A DNA stretch of 64,000 nucleotides from Sphingomonas sp. LR60 (GCF_036855935.1 NZ_JASPFK010000001.1:3660501-3724500), one strand, 5' to 3'; positions 27,616 through 36,379 are shown, counted from the first letter of the stretch. Made by a program: numbers and translations. Notes: generated by a model from the sequence alone, not told the origin.

Positions 27616-28202
27616 TGCTGATTCTCGCCTCGCAAAGCGCCTCGCGGACCACGATGCTCGCAGCCGCCGGGGTGCCGTTCACCGCCGAGCCGGCCTATGC
27701 CGACGAAGCCGCGCTCAAGGCGGCGATGGCGGGACGACACCCGCGCGACATCGCCGACGCACTCGCCGAGCTGAAGGCGCTCAAGGTGTCGGCGCGTCAC
27801 CCCGGGCATCTGGTGCTTGGGTCGGACAGCCTCGCGGTGCTCGACGACGGGACGATCCTCGACAAGCCGACCAGCCGCGACGAAGCGCGCGATCACCTGA
27901 CGCGCATGTCGGGCAAGCGCCACGATCTCGTCAGCGCGGCGGTGATCGCCGAGAATGGCCAGGCGGTGTGGCGCATCGTCGACAAGGCCAAGATGTTCGT
28001 CCGCGCACTCTCGCCCGCGTTCATCGAGACCTATCTCGACGCCGAATGGCCGGAGATCGCGGGCTGCGTCGGCTGCTACCGGATCGAAGGCCCGGGCGCG
28101 CAATTGTTCGCCCGGATCGACGGCAGCCAGTTCACCGTACTGGGGATGCCGTTGCTCCCGGTGCTCGATTATCTGCGTGTCCGACAGGTGTTGCCGGCGT
28201 GA
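27615..28202 (+). CDS. Maf family nucleotide pyrophosphatase
   Basis: A 195-residue Maf-like protein that hydrolyses non-canonical or modified nucleoside triphosphates (dTTP/UTP or m7GTP in studied members). LILASQSASRTTMLAAAGV is the Maf N-terminal signature. LVLGSDSLAVLDDGTILDKP holds the catalytic aspartate, and GCVGCYRIEGPGAQLFARID follows. The spacing and GCYRIE resemble the YceF branch, so m7GTP may be a substrate. ATG 27615 overlaps the ppsR stop by one base. Part of the origin-proximal operon. Confidence 0.88.
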   Translation: MLILASQSASRTTMLAAAGVPFTAEPAYADEAALKAAMAGRHPRDIADALAELKALKVSARHPGHLVLGSDSLAVLDDGTILDKPTSRDEARDHLTRMSGKRHDLVSAAVIAENGQAVWRIVDKAKMFVRALSPAFIETYLDAEWPEIAGCVGCYRIEGPGAQLFARIDGSQFTVLGMPLLPVLDYLRVRQVLPA

Positions 28203-28277
28203 GCGTTGGTCCCTTCGTCACCCCCCATTACGCCGTCACCCCGGCGAAAGCGCAACCTCTACAACAGTCCCCTTCTT

Positions 28278-28367
28278 GTACCCCGGCGAAGGCCGGGGTC
28301 CAGTTGGGAGACGCCTGTAACTATCGGAACGTCCTCCACAACTGGACCCCGGCCTCCGCCGGGGTAC
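28278..28367. repeat. dispersed inverted repeat, GTACCCC family (copy 2)
   Basis: GTACCCCGGCGAAGGCCGGG and CCCCGGCCTCCGCCGGGGTA face each other. The element occupies the gap (28,203-28,497) between maf and aroE, in a place that could separate them transcriptionally. The rest of this gap shows no gene. Confidence 0.75.
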
Positions 28368-28497
28368 GGTCTGAAAAAGACTCAACCCGGCAGTTTCGCA
28401 GAGGCGTCGACCTGTTCGGTGGATGCCGTGACGCACCCGGCTCGACGGACAGACGCTACGCAAACGCCCCGATGACCGCACCGGCCAAGGTAGCATC

Positions 28498-29313
28498 ATG
28501 ACCAACACCCACTATGCCGAGGTGATCGGCGATCCGATCGCGCATTCCAAGTCGCCGCTGATCCACGGCTTCTGGCTCGAAAAGCTCGGGCTGGCCGGCG
28601 ACTATCGCGCGACGCGGGTCGCCGATGCCGACCTCGCCGACTATTTCGCGCGCCGCGCCGGTGACGCCGATTGGCGGGGGTGCAACATCACCGTGCCGCA
28701 CAAGGTGGCGGCGCTCGATCACGTCCCCGATCCCGGTGACGTACGCGGGATGATCGGCGCGGCGAACACCGTGTTCCGCGGCGAGGATGGCGCGCTGATC
28801 GCCACCAACACCGATGCGGCGGGCTTCCTGTCGCCGATCGCCGATCTCGATCTGTCCGGCCAGCCGGTGGTGGTGGTCGGCGCGGGCGGCGCGGCGCGCG
28901 CGGTGCTGTTCGCGCTCGCGCGCAGCAAGGTCGGGCGCGTGACCTTGCTCAACCGCACCCCGCTGAAGGGCGCGGCGTTGCTGGCGAAGTTCGGGCTCAA
29001 GGGCGATGCGCTGCCGCTGAACGCGCGGCTGCCGGCGGCGGCGCTGCTCGTCAACACCAGCGTGCTCGGCATGACCGGGCACGACCCGCTCGACCTCGAT
29101 CTTGCGCCGCTCCCCGACGACGCGGTCGTCTACGACATCGTCTACGCTCCGCTCGAAACCCCGCTGCTGAAGGCCGCGCGCTCGCGCGCGCTGGAGACGG
29201 TCGACGGGCTGGAGATGCTGGTCGGGCAGGCGGCGGTCGCGTTCGAGTTGTTCTTCGGCGCCGCGCCACCCCGCGAGCATGACGAGGAACTGCGCGCACG
29301 CCTGCTCGCATGA
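28498..29313 (+). CDS. aroE: shikimate dehydrogenase
   Basis: A 271-residue NADP-dependent enzyme of the shikimate pathway reducing 3-dehydroshikimate. The N-terminus YAEVIGDPIAHSKSPLIHGF is the substrate-binding signature. NITVPHKVAAL carries the catalytic lysine and NTVFRG plus TNTDAAGF the aspartate. VVVVGAGGAARAVLFAL is the NADP dinucleotide motif. It is separated from maf by 295 bases containing a repeat and overlaps coaE by four bases (ATGA). Confidence 0.93.
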   Translation: MTNTHYAEVIGDPIAHSKSPLIHGFWLEKLGLAGDYRATRVADADLADYFARRAGDADWRGCNITVPHKVAALDHVPDPGDVRGMIGAANTVFRGEDGALIATNTDAAGFLSPIADLDLSGQPVVVVGAGGAARAVLFALARSKVGRVTLLNRTPLKGAALLAKFGLKGDALPLNARLPAAALLVNTSVLGMTGHDPLDLDLAPLPDDAVVYDIVYAPLETPLLKAARSRALETVDGLEMLVGQAAVAFELFFGAAPPREHDEELRARLLA

Positions 29314-29927
29314 CGATGCCTCCCTCGTCGGAAAGGGTGATCCTCGGCCTCACCGGCTCGATCGGCATGGGCAAGTCGACGGTGGCGGCGATGTTCGCCG
29401 ACGCCGGGGTGCCGGTGTTCGATGCGGATGCGACCGTCCATCGCCTGCAAGGACCGGGCGGCGCGCTGGTCGCGGCGATCGAGGCACGCTTTCCGGGCAC
29501 CACCGGCGCGCAGGGCATCGACCGCGCCGCGCTCGGCGCCTCAGTGCTCGGCGACGATCAAGCGATGCGCGCACTCGAGGCGATCGTCCACCCGGCGGTT
29601 CGCGCCGAGCGCGAATCCTTCCTCGCCCGGCATCGTGACGCACCGCTGGTCGTGTTCGACATCCCGCTGCTTTTTGAAACGGGCGGGGACCGCGAGGTCG
29701 ATCGAGTCGTGGTCGTGTCCGCTTCGGCCCCGGTGCAGCGCGAACGGGTTCTGGCGCGCCCCGGCATGACCCCGGCCCGCTTCGATGCCATCTATTCTCG
29801 GCAATTGCCTGACACCGAGAAGCGCGCACGTGCCGATTTCGTGATCCCGACCGACGTGTCGCTCGACGAGACGCGCGCCGCGGTGATGCGCGTCATCGCT
29901 TGCGTGCAGGCCGGACAGGGTCGATAA
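29310..29927 (+). CDS. coaE: dephospho-CoA kinase
   Basis: A 205-residue P-loop kinase that makes the last step of CoA synthesis. The Walker A motif is ILGLTGSIGMGKSTVAAMF near residue 10. Downstream, FDADATVHRL and VHPAVRAERE are typical. VVFDIPLLFETGGDREVD is the CoA-binding/lid region. ATG 29310 overlaps the aroE stop, and another ATG six bases later is a possible start. dnaQ follows after 10 bases. Confidence 0.92.
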   Translation: MTMPPSSERVILGLTGSIGMGKSTVAAMFADAGVPVFDADATVHRLQGPGGALVAAIEARFPGTTGAQGIDRAALGASVLGDDQAMRALEAIVHPAVRAERESFLARHRDAPLVVFDIPLLFETGGDREVDRVVVVSASAPVQRERVLARPGMTPARFDAIYSRQLPDTEKRARADFVIPTDVSLDETRAAVMRVIACVQAGQGR

Positions 29928-29937
29928 CGACGCGATC

Positions 29938-30627
29938 ATGCGTGAGATCGTCTTCGATACCGAAACCACTGGCCTCAGCTTCGCCGGCGGGGATCGTATG
30001 GTGGAGATCGGCTGCGTCGAACTGGTCAACCGCGTCGAAACCGGCCGCACCTTCCACGCCTATTTCCACCCCGAGCGCGACATGCCCGCCGAGGCAGAGC
30101 GCGTCCACGGGCTGTCGGCCGTTTTTCTCGCCAAACATCCGGTATTTGCAGCGGGAGTTTCGGCGCTGTTGGAGTTCATCGGCGATGCGCCCCTGGTTGC
30201 GCATAATGCCGGATTCGACTTCTCGTTCCTGAATGGCGAGCTGGAACGCTGCGGCAATGTCGCAGTTTCGGCGTCGCGGATGATCGACACGCTGGCGATC
30301 GCGCGCACCCGCCATCCGGGCGCCAAGCACACGCTCGACGCGCTCTGCAACCGCTACGGAATCGACCGCTCGCACCGTGTATTACACGGCGCGCTGCTCG
30401 ATGCGCAGTTGCTGGCGCAAGTCTATGTCGAGCTGATGGGCGGGCGACAGATCGGGCTCGGGCTGGTCAGCGAAGCCGCGCCGATCGTGGTCGAGCAGGT
30501 CACGATTGCGCCGGCCCGCGTCCGCCCGCTGCGGGTCTTTTCGCCGAGCGATGCGGAACTGGCCGCGCATGCTGCGTTTCTTAAGAAGGTCAAAGAGCCT
30601 TTGTGGGGGGTCGCCGCGTCCGAATGA
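29938..30627 (+). CDS. dnaQ: DNA polymerase III subunit epsilon
   Basis: A 229-residue proofreading 3'-5' exonuclease of the replicase. Exo I is EIVFDTETTGLSF with the metal-binding Asp and Glu. Exo II is VAHNAGFDFSFLN. Exo III is HGALLDAQLLAQVYVEL, of the DEDDh type. It is the last gene of the ppsR-maf-aroE-coaE-dnaQ cluster on the right of oriC. C-terminal to the exonuclease lies a short tail for binding the alpha subunit. Confidence 0.94.
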   Translation: MREIVFDTETTGLSFAGGDRMVEIGCVELVNRVETGRTFHAYFHPERDMPAEAERVHGLSAVFLAKHPVFAAGVSALLEFIGDAPLVAHNAGFDFSFLNGELERCGNVAVSASRMIDTLAIARTRHPGAKHTLDALCNRYGIDRSHRVLHGALLDAQLLAQVYVELMGGRQIGLGLVSEAAPIVVEQVTIAPARVRPLRVFSPSDAELAAHAAFLKKVKEPLWGVAASE

Positions 30628-30681
30628 CGCGATTGTACGGCCGGATCGCAGGGGGCGAGACGGCATAAATGGAGGTAAAGT

Positions 30682-31272
30682 ATGGATATCCGGATCTCAG
30701 GTCACCAGGTGGCGATCGGCGACGCGCTGAAGGCCCATGTGCAGGACCGACTCCAGGGTATCGCCGACAAATATTTCGCGCGCGCCATCTCGGCGGAGGT
30801 CACCTTCGGCAAGGGCCCGCACGATAACGGCTTCACCTGCGACATCGTCGCGCATGTGACGCGCGGCTTGATCCTGAAGGGCCGTCATGATGCGCATGAC
30901 GCGCATATCGTTTTCGATGGTGCCGCCGAGAAGATCGAGAAGCAGCTGCGTCGTTACGTGCGCCGGCTCAAGGATCGCCACGCCGCGCATACTGCGACCG
31001 AGGAGGAGCAGGCTCGCAACGGCTATGACAATGCCGGCTATACGCTTTTTGCCGAGCAGATCGGCGAGGACGATGCGGGCGATGCGCCGCTGGTAATCGC
31101 CGAAACGCGTGTCGACGTGCCCGATGCCAGCGTCTCCGATGCGGTGATGATGCTCGACCTGCGCAACACGCAGGCATTGCTGTTCAAGAATGCCGGCACC
31201 GGCTCGTACAACATGGTCTATCGTCGCGGTGACGGCACGATCGGCTGGGTGGAGCCGCAGCGTGGTGGTTGA
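30682..31272 (+). CDS. hpf: ribosome hibernation promoting factor HPF (long form)
   Basis: A 196-residue protein of the long-HPF type that dimerises 70S ribosomes into inactive 100S particles. The N-terminal domain (about 1-105) begins DIRISGHQVAIGDALKAHV. The linker is rich in Thr/Glu. The C-terminal dimerisation domain has ALLFKNAGTGSYNMVYRRG. A strong ribosome binding site GGAGG precedes the ATG. ptsN follows after 9 bases. This pair resembles the rpoN-hpf-ptsN arrangement of other proteobacteria without rpoN. Confidence 0.93.
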   Translation: MDIRISGHQVAIGDALKAHVQDRLQGIADKYFARAISAEVTFGKGPHDNGFTCDIVAHVTRGLILKGRHDAHDAHIVFDGAAEKIEKQLRRYVRRLKDRHAAHTATEEEQARNGYDNAGYTLFAEQIGEDDAGDAPLVIAETRVDVPDASVSDAVMMLDLRNTQALLFKNAGTGSYNMVYRRGDGTIGWVEPQRGG

Positions 31273-31281
31273 CCGGACCTG

Positions 31282-31752
31282 ATGGCGAGCGATCTCAGCG
31301 ACTTGCTCGTCCCCGAATTGATCGTCGTCGGACTGCCCGCCGCTTCTAAAAAGGCTCTCTTCACCCAGATCGGGGCGCTCGCCGCCCCGATACTGGGCAT
31401 CGAGGCGCGCGCGCTGGCGGACGGGCTGGCGGCACGTGAGAAGGAAGGCTCGACCGGCTTCGGTGGCGGTGTCGCGATCCCGCACGCGCGGATCATGGGA
31501 CTGCCACGGATCGCGCTCGCGGTTGCGCGGCTTGCACAACCGCTCGACTATGGCGCGATCGACGATACTGCCGTCGACGTGGTGGTGGCGATGTTTTCGC
31601 CGCCCAAGGTCGGGAGCGACCATCTGAAGGCGCTTGCCCGCGTCGCCCGGCGGTTGCGCGATCGCGCGCTGGTCGCCAAGCTGCGCGGCGCCGGCTCACC
31701 CGATGCGATCTATGCATTGCTGTCCGATCATGGCGTCCGTGATGCCGCCTGA
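31282..31752 (+). CDS. ptsN: PTS IIA-like nitrogen regulatory protein PtsN
   Basis: A 156-residue EIIA-Ntr protein. The phosphorylatable histidine is in GGGVAIPHARI, at residue 68. The family accepts phosphate from NPr and regulates potassium, nitrogen and stringent responses; no Ntr partner gene is near. It sits directly behind hpf. Its last codons overlap by about 11 bases the start of the thioesterase-like gene. The length matches typical PtsN. Confidence 0.91.
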   Translation: MASDLSDLLVPELIVVGLPAASKKALFTQIGALAAPILGIEARALADGLAAREKEGSTGFGGGVAIPHARIMGLPRIALAVARLAQPLDYGAIDDTAVDVVVAMFSPPKVGSDHLKALARVARRLRDRALVAKLRGAGSPDAIYALLSDHGVRDAA

Positions 31753-32194
31753 AGGCGCCGCCGCCCATTATCGGGCGCTTGAGTCGCTCTATGCCGCAGC
31801 CCCAATCAACCGCTTCTTCGAATCACGCCTGGAGCTTGTCGCGCCGGGCGAGTCGCGCATCCATTTCGCTGTCGACGAACGCCATTTCCACGCCGCCGGC
31901 GCGGCGCACGGCACCAGCTATTTCAAAATGCTGGACGATGCGGCCTTCTACGCCTGCAACAGCCTGGTCACCGACCGCTTTCTGCTGACCACACAGTTTA
32001 GCCTGCTGCTGACTCGCCCGCTCGGAGTCGGCCCGGTGGTGGCGGAAGGTCGCTGGATCAGCGGGCAGCGCCGTGTGTTCGTGGCGGAGGCGCGACTGAT
32101 CACCGCCGATGGTGAAGAGGTTGCGCGCGGTACGGGCACATTCATGCGATCGCGAATCGCGCTGGCATCGCTCCCCGGATATGCCGGACTATGA
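31742..32194 (+). CDS. PaaI-like thioesterase (hotdog fold)
   Basis: A 150-residue protein with the hotdog fold pattern. YFKMLDDAAFYACNSLV resembles the central hot-dog helix with the catalytic acid, and TTQFSLLLTRPLGVGPVVAEGRW and VFVAEARLITADGEEVARGTG form the beta sheet. These enzymes hydrolyse acyl-CoA thioesters; the substrate is unknown. The ATG 31742 overlaps the ptsN end, and the DUF1491 gene start overlaps its stop by four bases, so it lies in an operon. Confidence 0.8.
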   Translation: MPPEGAAAHYRALESLYAAAPINRFFESRLELVAPGESRIHFAVDERHFHAAGAAHGTSYFKMLDDAAFYACNSLVTDRFLLTTQFSLLLTRPLGVGPVVAEGRWISGQRRVFVAEARLITADGEEVARGTGTFMRSRIALASLPGYAGL

Positions 32195-32520
32195 GCGCGC
32201 GACTACCCACCCATCTGGCGATCGGCGCATTGCTGCGGCGAGTAAACGATGCGGGCGGCCTCGCAGTGGTGCGCGCACGTGGTGAGCCCCAAAGCGGCGC
32301 GTTGCTGATCCTGATCGCCGAAGGTCGCGAGATGCGTGCGCTCGAGCGGATGCGAGGACTCGACGACCTGGACTTGCTGATCCCCGCTGGGCCGGCTGCA
32401 GACGGTCCGGCCGCGATCGAGGAATATTGGCGAAACCGGCGCCAACGTGACCCCGATCTCTGGGTGATCGAACTGGACATCCCGGACGCCGAACGGTTCG
32501 TCGCTGAAACGATCCTGTAG
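32191..32520 (+). CDS. DUF1491 family protein
   Basis: A 109-residue protein of unknown function conserved in alphaproteobacteria. MSARLPTHLAIGALLRRVND and ALLILIAEGREMRALERM are characteristic, and the tail WVIELDIPDAERFVAETIL resembles an anchor for a protein partner. No membrane segment. It overlaps the thioesterase gene by four bases. A 174-base gap follows before the cell-wall hydrolase. Confidence 0.8.
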   Translation: MSARLPTHLAIGALLRRVNDAGGLAVVRARGEPQSGALLILIAEGREMRALERMRGLDDLDLLIPAGPAADGPAAIEEYWRNRRQRDPDLWVIELDIPDAERFVAETIL

Positions 32521-32694
32521 CATTGACCCTGTTAACCTGTTGCCCGTAGCCGAACTGCATCGACAACATGCGTTGTGCCGATGCGGGGTGCGATCCCGAC
32601 GGTGACGCAGTCGGGGGGACCCGGAGCGATATCGAACAGCTAACGCTGCTTCAGCGATCGTATCCGCGCACTCACCGCATAAAAATGATGTGGA

Positions 32695-33327
32695 ATGCCG
32701 TTCAGTTCGCGCGTTGCAACTTTCGCGACGCTTACTTTCTCGGTCCTTGCTCTGGTTGCGCAGAGCGCTCCCGGACTGGCTGCTGAACTCCCGGCGGTTC
32801 CCGCCGCGTCTACTGCGATTCAACTCGCTCTCCCCGCTCAGGTTCCCACGATCGCCCCAGCCGCACCGGCTGCGCAGGAAGCGACGGTAACCGCGGCGCA
32901 GGTCGAAGAGCAGATCGCCTATCCTACCCTCGCCGCGGCGGTTGCCGACCAGTCGATTCGTTCGGACGCCGACGAAGACCTGCGCTGCCTTGCTGGCGCC
33001 ATCTATTTCGAAGCACGCGGGGAGCCGCTCAGCGGTCAGCTCGCCGTTGCCGAAGTGATCCTCAACCGCACCCGCTCGCACCGCTTCGGCGGCAGCGCGT
33101 GCGACGTCGTGACGCAGAAGGGGCAATTCTCCTTCGTTCGCGGTGGCCGGATGCCGGCGGCACCGAGCAACGACGATTGGCGCACCGCCATGGCCGTCGC
33201 CAAGGTCGCGCTAAAGGACGCGTGGGAGAGCGATGCCGCCAACGCATTGTATTTCAACCATCGTCGCGTCGGCCATTCGAATGGCGTCCGGGTCGCGTCG
33301 ATCGGGAACCACATCTTTTATCGCTGA
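32695..33327 (+). CDS. SleB-type cell wall hydrolase
   Basis: A 210-residue secreted protein. The N-terminal signal peptide ends near ALVAQSAPGLAAELP, followed by a low-complexity Ala/Pro/Val stretch to about residue 70. The C-terminal domain is Hydrolase_2: LAGAIYFEARGEPLSGQLAV (catalytic glutamate), then VILNRTRSHRFG and FVRGGRMP, and ends YFNHRRVGHSNGVRVASIGN. SleB-like enzymes cut peptidoglycan as lytic transglycosylases or amidases; here spore function is not expected. The ribosome binding site is weak. No other start is better. Confidence 0.85.
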   Translation: MPFSSRVATFATLTFSVLALVAQSAPGLAAELPAVPAASTAIQLALPAQVPTIAPAAPAAQEATVTAAQVEEQIAYPTLAAAVADQSIRSDADEDLRCLAGAIYFEARGEPLSGQLAVAEVILNRTRSHRFGGSACDVVTQKGQFSFVRGGRMPAAPSNDDWRTAMAVAKVALKDAWESDAANALYFNHRRVGHSNGVRVASIGNHIFYR

Positions 33328-33364
33328 TCGCGATCGAGCGCCTGCGAACGAAGGCGTGGCTTTT

Positions 33365-33379
33365 GTTCGCATGATGTTC
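33365..33379 (+). promoter_or_regulatory. SOS (LexA) box upstream of mmcB
   Basis: GTTCGCATGATGTTC matches the alphaproteobacterial LexA operator GTTC-N7-GTTC exactly. It lies 14 bases upstream of the likely mmcB start. In Caulobacter mmcB is induced by DNA damage, so this site makes the assignment and its regulation fit together. Confidence 0.85.
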
Positions 33380-33392
33380 TAATCGGGTGGCC

Positions 33393-33884
33393 ATGCTGAC
33401 GCCGCCCGACACCTGCCATCAAGAAGAAACCGTCGCGTTGTGCGCGCGAGACGTCGCCCGCGGTGTGACGCGCATGCTGTTGCGGCATGATCTGACCGCA
33501 ATCGCCGAAGTGCCGCTGGATGGCGGCCGTCGCGCCGATCTGATGGCGGTCGATCCACGCGGACAATTGGTGATCGTCGAGATCAAGGTCTCGCGCGCCG
33601 ATTTGCTGGGCGACGGCAAGTGGCAGGATTATCTCGCGCATTGCGACCGCTTCTACTGGGCGGTGCCCGCCGGCTTCGACACGTCGCCGATTGCCGGTGA
33701 GGCGTTCCTGCCGGAGCGCACCGGCTTGATCATTGCCGACCGCTATGACGCCGCGATCGTCCGCGAAGCCCGCACCGATCCGCTACCTGCCGCCACGCGT
33801 AAGCGCTGCACCCTCGCCTTCGCGCGCCGTGCGGCCCGCCGCGTCATTGCGGTGCACGATCCGGAAGCGATCGGCGGCTTTTAA
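33393..33884 (+). CDS. mmcB: MmcB family DNA repair protein
   Basis: A 163-residue PD-(D/E)XK-type nuclease-like protein. ADLMAVDPRGQLVIVEIKVS carries the conserved Asp and the ExK pair of the active site. SRADLLGDGKWQDYLAHCDR and DRFYWAVPAGF are typical of MmcB. MmcB in Caulobacter protects against mitomycin C damage and acts together with DnaE2/ImuB translesion synthesis. ATG 33393 is preferred to GTG 33387. A LexA box precedes it. It converges on the ankyrin-repeat gene. Confidence 0.87.
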   Translation: MLTPPDTCHQEETVALCARDVARGVTRMLLRHDLTAIAEVPLDGGRRADLMAVDPRGQLVIVEIKVSRADLLGDGKWQDYLAHCDRFYWAVPAGFDTSPIAGEAFLPERTGLIIADRYDAAIVREARTDPLPAATRKRCTLAFARRAARRVIAVHDPEAIGGF

Positions 33885-33954
33885 AGGCTGTACCCGGTCG
33901 CAACCAGGATTGTGATCGCCAGAGAGGAACTCAGCGCAGCCGGATAGCTAGGCT

Positions 33955-34005
33955 ACCCGCCAGCAAATGCTTCGTGCTTGAATACAAGTGCCTAGGCTGG
34001 CGGGT
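33955..34005. terminator. hairpin between mmcB and ankyrin gene
   Basis: ACCCGCCAG and CTGGCGGGT are perfect reverse complements flanking a 33-base loop. The inner part includes CTTCGTGCTTGAATACAAGTG with further pairing. This lies between convergent genes and could end both transcripts. No U-run. Confidence 0.55.
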
Positions 34006-34010
34006 GCGAG

Positions 34011-34619
34011 TTAGAACTTCGGTCCGGCGACTGCGCGTTGCGGCTTGCTCGGTGTGTCATCGAGGATCTTCAGAATGACGGTCGATCGGGTGTCACGCTT
34101 GGCGTAATCGCGCGCTGACATGCCCGCGACATTGTCCGTCTGGTCAGGATTGCCCCCCGCGGCAAGCACAGCACGGACCAGCCCCAAATCGCGACGCTGC
34201 ACCGCACGGATCAGCGGCGTCTCGCCGCTATTGTTGCCGAGATTCGAATTAGCCTTCGACGCGGCGAGAACTTGGATCAACTCGGGCTGGTTGGCCTGAA
34301 CCGCGAGGAGCATCGCCGTATTGCCGTCGCCGTCCCGCAGGTTCGGATCGGCACCCTTGGCGAGCAGATAGCGCAGATAGGCTGCATCGCCCCGCTTCAC
34401 GACGATGTGAATCGCTCCCTCGCCGGTCGTGATGTCGCGCGCGTTGATGATCGTCTGGCCGGGTTGGTCGAGCATCCCGATCACGGCGTTGCCATCGCCC
34501 TTCCGCACCGCTTCGAGGAACTTGTAGCTCTGCGATTGTTGCTGCGCCGCTGCCGGGAGCGCTGAGACGGTCGGTAGCGCGGCGAGCAGCGCGAAATTCA
34601 AAAACGGGCGGCGATGCAT
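34011..34619 (-). CDS. ankyrin-repeat protein, secreted
   Basis: A 202-residue protein with an N-terminal signal peptide (MHRRPFLNFALLAALPTVS, cleavage near SALPAAAQQ). Four or so ankyrin repeats follow, e.g. GAIHIVVKRGDAAYLRYLLA, GNTAMLLAVQANQPELIQVL and GETPLIRAVQRRDLGLVRAV. Ankyrin repeats mediate protein contacts, and a periplasmic role is likely. The C-terminus (about residues 180-202) is basic. It is a stand-alone gene. Confidence 0.85.
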   Translation of the reverse strand: MHRRPFLNFALLAALPTVSALPAAAQQQSQSYKFLEAVRKGDGNAVIGMLDQPGQTIINARDITTGEGAIHIVVKRGDAAYLRYLLAKGADPNLRDGDGNTAMLLAVQANQPELIQVLAASKANSNLGNNSGETPLIRAVQRRDLGLVRAVLAAGGNPDQTDNVAGMSARDYAKRDTRSTVILKILDDTPSKPQRAVAGPKF

Positions 34620-34684
34620 CTGATGGTTCTCGCGAGGGCTTAGGGTTGCGCCTTTGCCTATAACGCATCACATCTGGCGTCGCC

Positions 34685-35271
34685 ATGAACATGCGCTGTT
34701 TCGCCACCACGCTCGCGCTGCTGCTCGCTGGGCCCCTTTCGGGTTGTGCGCAGGAGCCTGCGAGCACGCCACCGCTGGCCGGTGCGCGGATCGGCGGAAC
34801 TTTTCCCTGACCGATCAGGACGGGCGCACCGTCACCGATCGCGATTTTGCCGGACGCTACCGGATCGTCTATTTCGGCTACACCTTCTGCCCCGATGTCT
34901 GCCCGACCGACGTGCAGAACATCGCCGCAGCCCTCAAGACGATCGAGCGCGACGATCCGGAACTCGGCAAGAAGATCGTGCCGATCTTCATCACCGTCGA
35001 TCCGGCACGCGATACGCCTGCCGCGCTCAAGCGCTTCGTCTCCGCTTTCCACCCGCGGTTGGTCGGCCTGACCGGCACGCCCGAGCAGATCGCGAAGGTG
35101 GCGAAGGAATATGGCATCTATTTCGCGCGCGGGGCCGGAACCGACGGCGGCTATCTGATGGATCACAGCCGCCAGATCTATCTCTTCGATCCGGACGGCA
35201 AACCGCTGGCGCTGCTCCCCGAAGGACCACCCGCCGCCATTGCCACGGAGGTGAAGAAGTGGGTGCGCTGA
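34685..35271 (+). pseudogene. SCO1/SenC family copper chaperone, frameshifted
   Basis: An SCO-family thioredoxin-like protein for copper delivery to cytochrome oxidase. ATG 34685 gives a lipoprotein signal MNMRCFATTLALLLAGPLSG with lipobox cysteine, but after RIGG the frame breaks near 34,797-34,804 (GGAACTTTT). One missing base would restore SLTDQDGRTVTDRDFAGRYR. The rest has the copper CxxxC motif YFGYTFCPDVCPTDVQNIAA and the later histidine in GGYLMDHSRQIYLF. Without correction a fused shadow N-terminus is read. YcgN follows. Confidence 0.82.
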
Positions 35272-35702
35272 CCGGTCGCTTCTGGGAGACGACGCCGCTC
35301 GACAAGCTCGACCGCGCACAATGGGAGGCATTGTGCGACGGCTGCGGCAAATGTTGTCTCCACAAGCTGGAGGATGAGGAAACCGGCGAACTGGTCGCAA
35401 CCAACGTCGCATGCCGGTTGCTCGACCGACGCAGTGGGCAATGCTCCAACTATCGGCATCGCCGCGCCTATGTCAGCGAGTGTGTGCGGCTGACGATGGG
35501 CAACGTCCATGCGATCGACTGGCTGCCGACGACCTGCGCCTATCGCCTTCGCGCGGCGGGCGAGGCGCTGCCCGACTGGCATTATCTCGTGTCGGGCGAC
35601 CCCGAGGCAGTGCATCGGGCCAAGCAGTCGGTGCGCGGCTGGACGATCAGCGAGGACGATGCCGGCGACCTCGAGATGCATATCGTCGACCGGGAATTGT
35701 GA
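35259..35702 (+). CDS. YcgN family cysteine cluster protein
   Basis: A 147-residue protein rich in conserved cysteines: ALCDGCGKCCLHKLED, NVACRLLDRRSGQCSNYRHR, and WLPTTCAYRLRAAGE. The cysteine set suggests zinc or Fe-S binding. Relatives are UPF0260/YkgJ-like proteins without clear function. GTG 35259 is preceded by GGAGG seven bases upstream and overlaps the SCO stop. Its stop overlaps by four bases (GTGA) the following metallopeptidase gene. Confidence 0.82.
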   Translation: MGALTGRFWETTPLDKLDRAQWEALCDGCGKCCLHKLEDEETGELVATNVACRLLDRRSGQCSNYRHRRAYVSECVRLTMGNVHAIDWLPTTCAYRLRAAGEALPDWHYLVSGDPEAVHRAKQSVRGWTISEDDAGDLEMHIVDREL

Positions 35703-36379
35703 CCGAAGACATTACCGTGGTGCGCAATCCGCGCGCCCGCCGCACGCGGCTGTCGTTCGATCCGGTCGGTGGGCAGGCGCGGCTGACGCTCCCGCCCCGC
35801 GCACCGCTCGCCAAGGCGCTGGCGTGGGCGCGCGCGCAGGAGGCATGGATCGCGCATCAGCGTGGGCGCCTGCCGAGTGCCCGGCCATTCCTGCCGGGCG
35901 CGACGATCCCCGTCGACGGAGAGATGCTGACGATCGACTGGCGCGCCGATGCGCTGCGGACACCGAAGGTCGATGACGGACGTCTGGTGGTCGGCGGCCC
36001 GGCCGAGAGCGTGCCGCGCCGTGTCGAATTATGGTTACGCCGCCGTGCGCTCGCGTTGCTCGAGGAGGATACCGCCTTCTATGCCGCACGTGCCGGCGTG
36101 TCGGTCAGCGGCATCGCGATCGGCGACGCGCGTGGGCGCTGGGGCAGCTGCGCGCATCATGGCGCAATTCGCTATAGCTGGCGGCTGGTGCTCGCCCCGC
36201 CGGAGGTTCGCCGCGCAACCGCCGCGCACGAGGTCGCGCATCGCGTCCACATGAATCACGCGCCTGCCTTCCATGCGCTTGTGGCCGAACTATTCGGTCG
36301 CGATCCGGCGGCCGAGCGGCAATGGCTGCGCGCGAACGGCGCCGCCCTTCACTGGTACGGGCGTTCGCCAGTCGGCTGA
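35699..36379 (+). CDS. YgjP-like M48-family metallopeptidase
   Basis: A 226-residue predicted zinc peptidase of the DUF45/YgjP (WLM-related) family. RARRTRLSFDPVGGQARLTL at the N-terminus, GDARGRWGSCAHHGAIRYSW in the middle and the zinc motif AHEVAHRVHMNHAPAF (HExxH) are typical. It is soluble. A nearby SprT-like function cannot be proven. The GTG 35699 start follows from the overlap with the YcgN stop. It converges on the PBP1A gene; the two overlap by about 30 bases. Confidence 0.83.
   Translation: MTEDITVVRNPRARRTRLSFDPVGGQARLTLPPRAPLAKALAWARAQEAWIAHQRGRLPSARPFLPGATIPVDGEMLTIDWRADALRTPKVDDGRLVVGGPAESVPRRVELWLRRRALALLEEDTAFYAARAGVSVSGIAIGDARGRWGSCAHHGAIRYSWRLVLAPPEVRRATAAHEVAHRVHMNHAPAFHALVAELFGRDPAAERQWLRANGAALHWYGRSPVG

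Noticed and set aside
32521..32694. TTAACC near 32,534 as a CtrA-binding site before the cell-wall hydrolase
   Set aside because: The second TTAA half at seven-base spacing is missing.
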